Source: Spirochaetaceae bacterium (GTDB lineage Bacteria > Spirochaetota > Leptospiria > Leptospirales > Leptonemataceae). Taken from it: a stretch of 64,000 nt of DNA. The translations under genes and the position numbers were made by a program. A model generated the notes under the pieces. It was not told the DNA's origin. It worked only from the letters and a program-made list of their open reading frames with translations, and searched no databases. Where the stretch lies: the NCBI GenBank assembly GCA_002730875.1, contig PCBI01000015.1:1-64000 (forward strand), written 5' to 3'. The stretch's first letter is position 1; every line of letters starts with the position of its first letter. Below are positions 34,222 to 43,270 of this stretch, piece after piece.

Positions 34222-35154
34222 TTACTGGAAGGTGACCACCGTTGTTTCCGAATCCATGAAATTGTTTTCTTCGCCGCACCTGGTGATGGTCCGGCTTGTA
34301 AAGGAAACAAACACGGCGTGGCGACCCAGGTACCGGCCCAGAAGCCTGGAAGTGGAAGGCATGGTTCGTCGATTCAGTGTGTGTTCGGTCCTGCCGGGGC
34401 TGATTGAAAGCGTACAGCTTTCGGAGTATTGCCACGTAGCCGGCGCCCGGGGACCGCTTTTTTTTCGCATTCGATAATGCCGGGAGTCCACGGGAAAGTG
34501 GATATAGGCGGTTTCCCTGTTCGAGTACAGGGATTCGGCTACGAATACCGGATGTCGCTGTCGTCCGGTGGTAATTCGTATTCGCAACAGGTCATCCGGT
34601 ACAGAGTCGGCGATGCTCCACGAATCTACGGTGGAGCTTCCCATTGTCCGTACTTCTTTGCCATATAGCAGTATGCGGGCCCCCGTTCCGTCCGAGTAGG
34701 CCCGTCGGCTAACCTGGAAGAAGGTTTCTCCATTGTGAGCGAGGGAAACGGGCCGCTCTGAAACGGATAGTAGTTCCGGTAGCGTAACACGGACCGAAAG
34801 ATCCCTTGAACGGAAATCCAGTTCGAGGGTATTTCCATTCAAAGTTAGTCTTTGCTTTCCCATCCTGACGGAATTGCCTGTGAGCTGCACATCGGAAAAT
34901 GAGTAATGGTACCCTCCGGTGCTTTGTTTTCCGTCTATAGAAACGGAAACAATCATGCCAGCCCCGGCGCGAACCGAAAGGACCGGCGCGTAAACGATCA
35001 CAAAAGCAAGGACGGATACCGTTTCGCTTCGAAAGCTCAGGCGCACTATCTGGTGATGATTGGAACTTTCTGTGAAAAGGGTGCGAGCGTCGGGGGACGA
35101 TTCGGTCAACAATAGCAGAAGCAGTGCCAGAGTTCCAGCGAACTTCAGATTCAC
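34222..35154 (-). CDS. Exported beta-rich protein, possibly AttH/Svf1-like
   Basis: The open frame reaches 35361, but I place the start at the GTG at 35154. That gives a signal peptide (NLKFAGTLALLLLLLTES) and clears the divergent kinase gene. The chain of about 310 residues is rich in beta strands. The strand pattern around FVIVYAPVLSVRAGAGMIVS, the later DVQLTGNSVRMGKQRLTLNG, and RPVSLAHNGETFF loosely resemble the lipocalin-like AttH / hydroxyneurosporene-synthase / Svf1 fold. This is an impression, not a motif match. It could bind a lipid or hydrophobic ligand in the periplasm. No clear ribosome site was seen. Confidence 0.45.
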   Translation of the reverse strand: MNLKFAGTLALLLLLLTESSPDARTLFTESSNHHQIVRLSFRSETVSVLAFVIVYAPVLSVRAGAGMIVSVSIDGKQSTGGYHYSFSDVQLTGNSVRMGKQRLTLNGNTLELDFRSRDLSVRVTLPELLSVSERPVSLAHNGETFFQVSRRAYSDGTGARILLYGKEVRTMGSSTVDSWSIADSVPDDLLRIRITTGRQRHPVFVAESLYSNRETAYIHFPVDSRHYRMRKKSGPRAPATWQYSESCTLSISPGRTEHTLNRRTMPSTSRLLGRYLGRHAVFVSFTSRTITRCGEENNFMDSETTVVTFQ

Positions 35155-35263
35155 AAACCCAGGTTGCCAGGCTAGAAAGAACGGGTCAACAGCTAAAAGC
35201 CGAAAAACTCTTGCGATTACCGGTAAAATCTTGCTCTTTCGTATGGCGGTGGGAATCTCTGGA

Positions 35264-38200
35264 ATGTCGCTGCGGAGTATTATCGTCTGCTTTTCGCTAC
35301 TGGCATTGCCAGTGGTTGGTTCCTGTCGGGAACCTGTGCGATCCAGTGAGCTGGCCCGCAACGGTGTGCTGGACCTGCGCCAGGGGGTAGACCACCTGAC
35401 ATCTCTAAGCGGGGAGTGGAAATTCTACCCAGGCCGCCTTCTAAAACAGCCCGATACCGACGCTCCGCATACCCTTTTGAAGGTTCCCGGACACTGGAAC
35501 GCGGCCAACCCTTCGGGTCCTGATAAGGCGGGAACCTATCATTTGCGCGTTTTGCTGCCCCGGGATTTGCCTCCCATGGCCTTGCGACTGGAGGGCGTCT
35601 ACACCGGCTGGGCGATCTTTGTAAACGGCGAAAAGCTGATGAAAAGCGGCGTTCCAGCTCTGGACCCCGAAAATGCGCAGGCCGGGGCCCGATCCGCAAT
35701 TGTCCCTCTGCCGGCTGTGGTCGATGATGAGTGGGTTCTGGATCTCGTAATTCAGGTTTCCAATTTCGATTACCGGGAAGGGGGGATTCGAAAACCGGTG
35801 CGGCTTGGATCTCTTTCCGCTACTCAGGATATAACGCTCAAAGCGCGGGCCCGGGATATATTCCTGGCCGGCGCACTGATAATGATCGGTCTCTATCACT
35901 TCTCTTTGATCGCTGTGCGAAAAAGAACTCATGCTCCGGCCTTTCTTGCGCTGCACTGTATGGCCATTGCCATCCGACCGCTGACAACTGGAGAAGAGGT
36001 GCTGTTGCATTTATGGCCGGAGGCGGGATACCATTTCTATCTTTCCCTGGAGTATCTCAGTCTGCCACTTTCGGTGGTTTTCTTTCTACTCTTCCTCCGT
36101 AGCCTCTTTCCGGGGCGACTGGCCAATTTCCTGGCGCTGGTGATCGGTTTCGGGGCGCTTCCCTTGGTGCTCTTGCCATTGTTTTTAAGTACGATGTGGC
36201 TCAGTCGCCTGGTCTGGCTCTATCAGCTTCATCTGGTGCTAAGCGGCATCGCGATCCTGGGATTCCTTGTGCTGGCAGTAATTCAGAAAAAGCCGGACGG
36301 TCTGGCAATTCTGCTGGGCGGTATTCCTCTGTTTCTTGGTGTCATGAACGATGTTCTGTCTGCCCGGGGAGTCCTGAACACAATCCAGATCGGTAGCTTC
36401 AGCCTGGTCCCCTTTGTTCTTTTGCAGTCAGCTCTTCTATCCGTGCGGTTTGCGCGTTCCTTTAACCGAGTCGAACAGCTCTCCGAAGAATTGCAGTCCA
36501 AGAACAAGGAGCTACGAAGGCTGGATGAGCTGAAAGATGAATTTCTTGCCAATACATCCCATGAGCTGCGAACCCCTCTGCACGGGATCATTGGAATTAC
36601 GGAGTCCGTGCTGCAGGGCGCTACCGGAAAGATTGGAGAGCAAACCCGAACTAACCTGCGATTGGTGGCGGCCAGCGGCCGCAGGCTCACGGCCCTTGTA
36701 AACGATATCCTGGATTTCTCTCGAGCCAACCATGGAGATCTGCAGATTCATCCACAAAAGTTGAACCTGGCCGATGCAATGGATATGGCGCTTTCGCTGG
36801 TGCGTCCGCTCCTTAGAGATAAGCCCGTGGATTTAATCCATGAACGTTCCGTCGTACGAGATGTTTATGCGGATCCAGAGCGATTGAGTCAGATTATGGT
36901 TAATCTTCTGGGAAATGCGATTAAATTCACAAGGGACGGCTATATTGCGGTCCGAGCGCGAGACGAAGGCGATTCTGTAGTGGTTTCGGTGGAGGATACC
37001 GGAATAGGGATTCCCGAGGATCGGCAGGAAATGATTTTCGAATCATTCACCCAGGCCGATGGCTCTATAGCCCGACAATACAGCGGCACAGGGCTGGGAC
37101 TGTCCATTACTCGACGTCTGGTGGAACTGCATGGTGGTGACATCCAGGTCCAGTCCAGTCCAGGTAAGGGTTCGGTGTTCAGTTTCTCTCTGCCGGCGTT
37201 CGGCGCAGCTTCTGGAATGGATGCGCTGGATTTGGAGCATGGAAGCCTGAACAGGCAATCCGCAGAAGCGGCAACCAGGGCGGATTTTATTACGGCGCCG
37301 AAAGGCGTTTCAACCGTTGAGCCACTACCGGCAGTAACTGAGTCAGAAGCAAGTATCGTGGTTGAATCGTCAGCGGGGGCAAGGAGTCAGGCCGGCCGAG
37401 AACCCGGAAGGCGGTTTCGCACATTGGTAGTGGATGACGATCCCGTCAACCTGCAGGTCTTGCGAAATCTGCTTTCCGTGATGAATCATGAAGTGCTGGA
37501 AGCCAACAGCGGCACCGAAGCCCTCACTGTCCTGGAAGAGACCGGAACCGTAGATCTGGTCCTTCTTGATTTGATGATGCCCGGCTTAACCGGATACGAG
37601 GTTTGCCGGATCCTGCGCGAGTCGCACTCTCCGGCAGAACTGCCCATTGTCCTGCTAACTGCTCGAAGCCGAACCCAGGACGTTGTAGAAGGGCTGGCCA
37701 GCGGTGCCAACGATTACCTTGCCAAGCCTTTCGAACCGGAAGAATTGCGCGCCCGGGTACAGAATATGGTCGCGCTCAAAGAAGCGGCGCGAACCCAGGC
37801 GAACATGGCCGTAATCCAGCATGAGCTTGCTACCGCGCGGATGATTCAACAATCTTTAATTCCGGCCAGACTCCCGGGGCCGTCGGGTATTCGGATCGCT
37901 CATGTTTACAGATCCATGGTAAATGTAGGCGGAGATTACTATGATTATCTGTCGGATGAGTCGGGTCTTTCGCTGCTTATCGCCGATGTATCCGGCCACG
38001 GCGTACCTGCGGCATTGATTGTTTCCGTACTAAAAATGGCCTACACGTTTCAGCGTAAGGAAGCCCGCGATCCCAGTGGCCTGCTCACCGAATTGAATTC
38101 CATGCTCTACGGTAATGTTGGACAGGAATTCATCACGGCCTGTGCAATCCACATAGATCCGGGGGCGCGAACACTCAGGGTGGCCAATGCAGGGCATCCG

Positions 38201-38539
38201 CCAGTACTACACTGGAAAGCCTCTGCTGGAACGGTGAATCACTATCGTCCTTTTGGTCGCCCTATGGGAATTCTCGAAGAGGGTAGTTACCAGCCTTCAG
38301 AATTTGTGACCCTGGAGTCCGGCGATCGCATCCTTCTGTATACCGACGGTGCTTTTGAAGCAAGCGCGCCGGATGGCGAACCATTTGGTATGGAACGACT
38401 GGAAGGATTCCTGGCCAACCGCTCGGATCTGAGTCTGGACGCCTGGCTGCAATCGTTGCTGTCAGAGGTGATGGACTATAGCGGCGGGCCGGATGCAATC
38501 GATGACGACATTGCCCTGATAGCGCTGGAAATAGAGTAG
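35264..38539 (+). CDS. 7TMR-DISM hybrid kinase with receiver and SpoIIE phosphatase
   Basis: From the ATG at 35264 the protein has 1091 residues; an ATG at 35243 is the alternative. A signal peptide ends near VVGSC. An extracytoplasmic beta-jelly-roll domain (7TMR-DISMED2 type, about 30-185, with LSGEWKFYPG and VPGHWN) is followed by seven membrane helices (about 200-400) and a coiled coil. The kinase has phospho-His433 in SHELRTPLHG with HATPase motifs NLLGNAIKFT and EDTGIGIPE. The receiver (LVVDDDPVNLQ) has acceptor Asp769 in LLDLMMPG. Last comes a SpoIIE/PP2C phosphatase (about 870-1091; VGGDYYDYL, ADVSGHGVPAAL, DGAFEA). It likely turns an external ligand signal into dephosphorylation of a STAS anti-anti-sigma factor. 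A STAS protein is encoded at 55132-55503. Confidence 0.92.
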   Translation: MSLRSIIVCFSLLALPVVGSCREPVRSSELARNGVLDLRQGVDHLTSLSGEWKFYPGRLLKQPDTDAPHTLLKVPGHWNAANPSGPDKAGTYHLRVLLPRDLPPMALRLEGVYTGWAIFVNGEKLMKSGVPALDPENAQAGARSAIVPLPAVVDDEWVLDLVIQVSNFDYREGGIRKPVRLGSLSATQDITLKARARDIFLAGALIMIGLYHFSLIAVRKRTHAPAFLALHCMAIAIRPLTTGEEVLLHLWPEAGYHFYLSLEYLSLPLSVVFFLLFLRSLFPGRLANFLALVIGFGALPLVLLPLFLSTMWLSRLVWLYQLHLVLSGIAILGFLVLAVIQKKPDGLAILLGGIPLFLGVMNDVLSARGVLNTIQIGSFSLVPFVLLQSALLSVRFARSFNRVEQLSEELQSKNKELRRLDELKDEFLANTSHELRTPLHGIIGITESVLQGATGKIGEQTRTNLRLVAASGRRLTALVNDILDFSRANHGDLQIHPQKLNLADAMDMALSLVRPLLRDKPVDLIHERSVVRDVYADPERLSQIMVNLLGNAIKFTRDGYIAVRARDEGDSVVVSVEDTGIGIPEDRQEMIFESFTQADGSIARQYSGTGLGLSITRRLVELHGGDIQVQSSPGKGSVFSFSLPAFGAASGMDALDLEHGSLNRQSAEAATRADFITAPKGVSTVEPLPAVTESEASIVVESSAGARSQAGREPGRRFRTLVVDDDPVNLQVLRNLLSVMNHEVLEANSGTEALTVLEETGTVDLVLLDLMMPGLTGYEVCRILRESHSPAELPIVLLTARSRTQDVVEGLASGANDYLAKPFEPEELRARVQNMVALKEAARTQANMAVIQHELATARMIQQSLIPARLPGPSGIRIAHVYRSMVNVGGDYYDYLSDESGLSLLIADVSGHGVPAALIVSVLKMAYTFQRKEARDPSGLLTELNSMLYGNVGQEFITACAIHIDPGARTLRVANAGHPPVLHWKASAGTVNHYRPFGRPMGILEEGSYQPSEFVTLESGDRILLYTDGAFEASAPDGEPFGMERLEGFLANRSDLSLDAWLQSLLSEVMDYSGGPDAIDDDIALIALEIE

Positions 38540-38563
38540 TCCCCTGGTCTCCTTTGGTCCCCT

Positions 38564-39340
38564 TTAGTCGACTTTCGAAAAGTCCGGTCGTCGACCTTCT
38601 TTCAGCGCGCCCAGACCTTCCTGACCGGCGGCCGCCATGATGGCCACAGAAGCCAGTTCAATATCGTGTTCGATGGCCTCCGGTATGGTCTTTTTGTAGC
38701 GCGCGTACATCATTTCCCGGTTCATTCTTACAGTGGATCGTGCAAATTTGAAGAGTGCAGAAATATCCTTTCGGGCCCGGTTCATCATGGACTCGTCGTC
38801 GTCGAAGACCGCATCCAGAATGCCTGCTTCCAGAGCTTGATCCGCTTTGAGCGCTTTGCCCAGGATCATGTCCCGAGTGAGTTTCCGGCCTACGATGTCC
38901 TGAAGCATCAAAGCGGGCGCGGCTGGAATGGGCAGCCCTATATTGATTTCCGGAAAACCAAACCGGGCCTGCTTGCTTTGCATATAGCGAAAATCGCCGT
39001 AGAGACTGAGGATTGCTCCGTAGCCCATGGAGTGGCCGTTCATTACCATTGCCACCGGGAAGGGAAGGTTCATGACCTGACCGCATATGCGAAAAGCGGG
39101 GCCGATGACCGCTTCAATTTCATTCTTGGAGGTCCCGACAAAACTGTTTGGCTCAAACCCATTGGAGAAAAAGCCATTGCTGCCGCGAATAATCAGTCCC
39201 CGGACTGCGGAGTTCTTTTCCGCCTCGCCCAGGATGGCCGCGAATTCCTTTCCAAACTCCGCGTCCACCGTGTTCTTTTCGTTCATCTGGAAAGTAATCT
39301 CCAGGATCTGATCTTTCACTTCTTGCTGGATTCCGGCCAT
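38564..39340 (-). CDS. Crotonase-family enoyl-CoA hydratase/isomerase
   Basis: I place the start at the ATG at 39340 (258 residues); an upstream GTG/ATG frame adds 15 residues that do not fit the fold. The crotonase oxyanion-hole segments are visible as GLIIRGSNGFFSNGF and AMVMNGHSMGYGAIL. The second acidic residue is present in FGFPEINIGLPIP, but the first catalytic Glu position of hydratases (in GGGxE) is replaced by Ile. This pattern points to a delta3,delta2-enoyl-CoA isomerase or another one-acid crotonase rather than a hydratase. It is probably a cytoplasmic fatty-acid degradation enzyme, with no beta-oxidation neighbours. Confidence 0.8.
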   Translation of the reverse strand: MAGIQQEVKDQILEITFQMNEKNTVDAEFGKEFAAILGEAEKNSAVRGLIIRGSNGFFSNGFEPNSFVGTSKNEIEAVIGPAFRICGQVMNLPFPVAMVMNGHSMGYGAILSLYGDFRYMQSKQARFGFPEINIGLPIPAAPALMLQDIVGRKLTRDMILGKALKADQALEAGILDAVFDDDESMMNRARKDISALFKFARSTVRMNREMMYARYKKTIPEAIEHDIELASVAIMAAAGQEGLGALKEGRRPDFSKVD

Positions 39341-39598
39341 GCTGCAGAGTCGGAAAGGCGCCGCCGGTGTCAAGTGGAACCGCACCGAATGATCCTTCTC
39401 AAGAAAGGCCGCTTGCGTCGATTTCCTGATGGCCGCGAGATGGAGGGTTCTTTTCCCGTTTTCCAGCGAGAGATCGAATGATGGATGTGATGGAAACGAT
39501 CCATCGGGAACTTCAGGGTAAGCTTTGCTGTGCCTGCAGGTTGACCTTTCCTCGTCCGGAGAAATTTCGCTGGACCGATTCCAAAACTGAAGTTAGTG

Positions 39599-40273
39599 AT
39601 GGCCATGGATCAGCGGCAAAAGGAATACACGGAATATTATTACGTTCGTATGAAGAAGTACGAGGGTAATCCGATGTACAAGAATTCCTACGAAACCGAA
39701 AAGGCCCTGTACGAGCTAATGCGGGACGCCACATCCAAAGAAGAATATCAGAAGAAATTCTTTGGGGAAAAGCTCAATATCAAGAACGCCATAGCGCTGG
39801 TGAAGGACCAGGAGTCCGCCCGGCTCAAGCACTATGGAGAAATCAAAGATCCGATTCGAGCCCGGGGATCGCAGGAGATACTCGATGTTGTGGATTCCTT
39901 CGAAAGCGAAGCGGAGATCACTACGAAAATCCCCAAACTACAGCAAAAGAACAGTGTAGCCGTTAGCGTCGACGGATTTGCGGACTACTTCTTTGACGAC
40001 TTTCCGGTGCTGGAAAGCCTGGAAGTAGCCCGGCGGGCCGAAGTCCCTTCGCGCTGGAAAAGCGAGCAGGAGGAATACATCAAAGATACGATTGCGAAAG
40101 GCCGTGAAGAATGGCAGAATCGCGTAGTTCCGAATGCCCGACAATGGGATCCCAACTGGAAATTTGACTACTCCTTGATTCAGGAGGATCGTCACCGGCG
40201 CAGAATTCCGGTTCCGGATTCTGTAGTGCAGCGACGGCTCACAGAGCATAAAGAGTATAGAGGGTTAAGCTAA
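39599..40273 (+). CDS. Conserved-looking hypothetical protein, first of a coupled pair
   Basis: About 224 residues, soluble, with no signal peptide. It is highly charged and aromatic-rich near the N-terminus (QKEYTEYYYVRMKKYEGNP), then helical. A stretch at about 115-140 (SVDGFADYFFDDFPVLESLE) and the closing RIPVPDSVVQRRLTEHKEYR stand out. Starts at GTG 39596, ATG 39599 or ATG 39605 are all possible. Its stop overlaps the start of the next gene in TAATG, so the two proteins are coupled and probably form a complex. I recognise neither family; a helical cytoplasmic assembly factor is one possibility. Confidence 0.65.
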   Translation: MAMDQRQKEYTEYYYVRMKKYEGNPMYKNSYETEKALYELMRDATSKEEYQKKFFGEKLNIKNAIALVKDQESARLKHYGEIKDPIRARGSQEILDVVDSFESEAEITTKIPKLQQKNSVAVSVDGFADYFFDDFPVLESLEVARRAEVPSRWKSEQEEYIKDTIAKGREEWQNRVVPNARQWDPNWKFDYSLIQEDRHRRRIPVPDSVVQRRLTEHKEYRGLS

Positions 40274-41400
40274 TGCCTGTAGATCCTGGAATGGTAGATA
40301 CAATACTCGGAACCTTCCGCGGGATGGCCCAGCAGTTAAAGGATGCCGGAAACGAATCGGACGATGCAAAGGAGTGTTACTCCGTTCTGGAAACCATGGA
40401 ACGTCTGGCCCTGGAAATGAACGATCTGGGGGCCTATTCGACGAAACTAAGCGTGGACGGTTTGTTTACCGACTTTTCCACCGCCTACGGTAGAGCGCTG
40501 GCCTCCAATACTTCGGTGGATGGCGATAGCAGTGACGATCAGCTCATGGCCAATACACTGAAAGCCTATGAGGACGCTCTCAACGAGCTAAAAAGCAATC
40601 CGTCCAACGCTCATGTGGTTCCTGTTCTACAGGAAGTGGTAGAAAAAGGAAAGTCGGGATTGAGCTATCCGCTTTTTCTCAAGGAATGCGAAGAGAAAGG
40701 TTTGTTTCTTGGCTTGAACAGTCCTCGGGTCGGTCCGACCATTCAGTACTCCATCTACTGTGCGAAGATCTCTTTTAGACCGCTGGACCAGGAAATGCAT
40801 GAGGCCGAGTGGGCCGCATATCAGGATCTGGTTACAAAGTCTGCCTTCGGATATCCCGATCCTGTGCAATGGGAAATCACCAGACAGAAGATTGAATGGG
40901 AATATGAGCCCCGCCAGATATTGTGGAAAGCCATCGAAGATCGTTGGGATCGTATGTTGGATATGGTCCAGGACTGGGTAGACTCCTTCTGTAGCTTTGC
41001 GCCCCACGATGAGCGATGGTGCGGCATGGGCGGGGTGAACTCCAGAGCCCAGACCATGAAGAATATTCAGCGAACCCAGGAGTGCGAACCAGGGATGCTA
41101 AAGGTACGCGAAGAGATCTTTCAGGAATACTTTGGCCTGACCTGGGATGATATCTTTAATCATCCGACATTTCTGAATCAGCAACAGAACGGACTGCTGT
41201 GGTATTCGGATGGGGCCGTTGAGTTTATGAAGGAAGTGCACCAGATCATGAAGCCCGGGGCAAAACCGGACTCGAATATGATCGCACGGGCAGAAAAGCA
41301 GCACAACAGCAAAGCGTACATTAGACAGGATAGGGCTACGGCCGAGCAAATGACACCTGTTCCGTTTCCAGAATTTCTAAAAACCGTGGACTGGAGCTGA
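40273..41400 (+). CDS. Hypothetical protein, second of a coupled pair
   Basis: This 375-residue soluble, mostly helical protein has no signal or membrane segment. It has a Ser/Thr/Asp-rich N-terminal third (LSVDGLFTDFSTAYGRAL echoes SVDGFADYFFDDF of the preceding protein). A Trp-rich middle follows (EWAAYQDLV, QWEITRQKIEWEYEPRQILW, then WDRMLDMVQDWVDSFCSFAP) and a tail ending TPVPFPEFLKTVDWS. Its ATG overlaps the stop of the upstream gene by one base. The shared SVDG(F/L)-x-D(Y/F) phrase suggests that the two proteins are related in part or bind a common partner. No family was recognised. Confidence 0.65.
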   Translation: MPVDPGMVDTILGTFRGMAQQLKDAGNESDDAKECYSVLETMERLALEMNDLGAYSTKLSVDGLFTDFSTAYGRALASNTSVDGDSSDDQLMANTLKAYEDALNELKSNPSNAHVVPVLQEVVEKGKSGLSYPLFLKECEEKGLFLGLNSPRVGPTIQYSIYCAKISFRPLDQEMHEAEWAAYQDLVTKSAFGYPDPVQWEITRQKIEWEYEPRQILWKAIEDRWDRMLDMVQDWVDSFCSFAPHDERWCGMGGVNSRAQTMKNIQRTQECEPGMLKVREEIFQEYFGLTWDDIFNHPTFLNQQQNGLLWYSDGAVEFMKEVHQIMKPGAKPDSNMIARAEKQHNSKAYIRQDRATAEQMTPVPFPEFLKTVDWS

Positions 41401-41624
41401 TGGCTGGGGAGCACAGCGGGAGCACAGCGCCAGTGTCCTGAGCGCTCTGGATCCGATTGAATAGCTCTGGAGTGGATCGTAATCTTCCGCAGCGCGGGCC
41501 GAGTCTATGATTGGTTATGCCTGCTGGACTTTCCTGTTCGCATACCGGCGAAAAAATGTGAAATTGGCTTGCGAAATCCTGAAAGTGCCGTAGACTCCTG
41601 GGCAAGAATATCAAGGAGATTTCA

Positions 41625-42110
41625 ATGCAAAAAGCAACGTTTAAGATTGCATCGCTGCTGGTTGCCGCTTTGCTGCTGAGTGCCTGCAATAGTTCGGGAG
41701 GATCCGGTTCCGTAGATCTTGATGATCTGGAATACGGAAGAGTTTCCGCTTTCAGTTTTCTGCAAGCTGACGTCCATGAAGCCGGCACAGATAACCGAGT
41801 CATCTGGTTTCAGGTGTTTGATCAGAAAGACGACCAGGATACCATCGATAGCTACAAAGGTCGTTCCGATCCCGACCTTCCTTACCCGGCAAAGGTCGCG
41901 AAGGACATGCATGTCTGGATGCTGATTGGCGATCGTTTCGAAATCCGGCTTATTGGCGATAGTAATGCGCCGGCCTACCGCAATACCCGGAAGTTGAAGG
42001 ACTTCATCCTTTCTTTCGATCTGGATGCCATGGAAGACTATTCCGGTCCAAAGATGGAAGGAAAAGATCTCAAGCAGTTCCTGCCCAAACTAAAGGGATT
42101 AAACGACTAG
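41625..42110 (+). CDS. Small lipoprotein
   Basis: This 161-residue protein starts after AAGGAG. The signal peptide ends in the canonical lipobox LLSAC (Cys21), then a Ser/Gly linker (NSSGGSGS). The mature domain of about 130 residues is acidic with beta segments (RVIWFQVFDQKDD, HVWMLIGDRFEIRLIGD). No family was recognised; the mid-protein DRFEIRLIGDSN pattern is reminiscent of small carbohydrate- or protein-binding beta folds. It has its own terminator at 42121. Confidence 0.7.
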   Translation: MQKATFKIASLLVAALLLSACNSSGGSGSVDLDDLEYGRVSAFSFLQADVHEAGTDNRVIWFQVFDQKDDQDTIDSYKGRSDPDLPYPAKVAKDMHVWMLIGDRFEIRLIGDSNAPAYRNTRKLKDFILSFDLDAMEDYSGPKMEGKDLKQFLPKLKGLND

Positions 42111-42120
42111 AAACAGGTTC

Positions 42121-42160
42121 GTTTCAGCGGGACTCCGTAGCCCGCTGAAACTCTGTCTTT
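42121..42160 (+). terminator. Terminator after the small lipoprotein gene
   Basis: GTTTCAGCGGG (42121-42131) pairs perfectly with CCCGCTGAAAC (42141-42151) across ACTCCGTAG, followed by TCTGTCTTT. Confidence 0.85.
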
Positions 42161-42292
42161 ATCTGACCGGAAAAATCCTTCATAGTCCGCTAATCTACAC
42201 CAGAGAAACTTAGCGATCGTTCGATACAGCAAATTCAACCCGGGACAAAAGCAAAGGTTTGACGTCTGCCTGACTGTCTTGCACGGATACCA

Positions 42293-43270
42293 ATGGGCAA
42301 AATGAAAAAGATCCTATTATTCCTTGTGCTGGCGATTGGGCTTGGCCTGGGCGGTTTGTTCACTTACCTCTTTACGGCGCTTCCTTATGAAGGTTATCCG
42401 GAATTTGAAGCCAACAATAGCGAAGAGAGCATAGAGAGAGGTCGGTACCTGGCGAACCATGTCACAGTTTGCGTGGATTGCCATTCGGTTCGCGACTGGA
42501 ATTATTTCTCGGGGCCCATTGTTGCCGGCACGGAAGGAAAGGGCGGGGAAGTGTTTGATCAGTCGCTGGGTTTTCCGGGCGCATTTGTCGCAAAAAACAT
42601 CACGCCGACCGCTCTTTCCGATTGGGAAGACCGGGATCTGGCCCGAGCAATTACAAGCGGCGTCAGTAAGGATGGTACACCGTTCTTTCCGGTGATGCCC
42701 TATCCTTCCTATTCCCGGCTGAGTTCCACCGATCTTGCTGCGCTGGTGGCTTATCTTCGCACGCTGAAGCCTGTTGAAAATAAGGTGGCGGATTCGAAAC
42801 CGGATTTCCCCATGAACCTCATTCTTCGCACAATTCCCGGCCCGCATGATCCCATGGAAGTAGATCCCGAGGATGAAGTGGCCTATGGAAAGTATCTCGT
42901 CACCATCGCTGGTTGTGCGGACTGTCATACTCCCCAGGAAAAGGGAAAGAAGTTACCCGGCATGGATTTGGCCGGCGGCTTCCCTTTCCCACTGCCAGAC
43001 GGCTCAATCGTCAGGTCAGCCAACATCACTCCGGACGAAGAAACCGGCATCGGTAGCTGGGATGAAAGCGTTTTTGTGGAGCGCTTCAAACAATACGAAG
43101 GCGAGCAGGCCAGACTGCAGAAAGTTGAGCCGGGGCAGAAAAACAGCTACATGCCCTGGACTATGTACGCCGGCATGAAAGAATCTGACCTGAAGGCCAT
43201 GTATGCCTATCTGAAAACGGTGAAACCGGTGAAGAATCAAGTGGAGGTTTTTACTCCCGTAGGTCGCTAA
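42293..43270 (+). CDS. Membrane-anchored diheme cytochrome c
   Basis: This 325-residue protein has an uncleaved or cleaved N-terminal hydrophobic helix (about 6-28). Two cytochrome c domains follow, each with one CxxCH heme site: CVDCH at about 60-64 and CADCH at about 209-213. Candidate axial Met residues lie in PVMPYPSY and SYMPWTMY. The two halves share the phrases NITP and ITPDEETGIG, as in the diheme cytochromes that serve periplasmic dehydrogenases. It should transfer electrons in the periplasm to a terminal oxidase or peroxidase. No partner dehydrogenase is adjacent, so its donor is unknown. No strong ribosome site is seen; an internal ATG at 42302 is possible. Confidence 0.85.
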   Translation: MGKMKKILLFLVLAIGLGLGGLFTYLFTALPYEGYPEFEANNSEESIERGRYLANHVTVCVDCHSVRDWNYFSGPIVAGTEGKGGEVFDQSLGFPGAFVAKNITPTALSDWEDRDLARAITSGVSKDGTPFFPVMPYPSYSRLSSTDLAALVAYLRTLKPVENKVADSKPDFPMNLILRTIPGPHDPMEVDPEDEVAYGKYLVTIAGCADCHTPQEKGKKLPGMDLAGGFPFPLPDGSIVRSANITPDEETGIGSWDESVFVERFKQYEGEQARLQKVEPGQKNSYMPWTMYAGMKESDLKAMYAYLKTVKPVKNQVEVFTPVGR

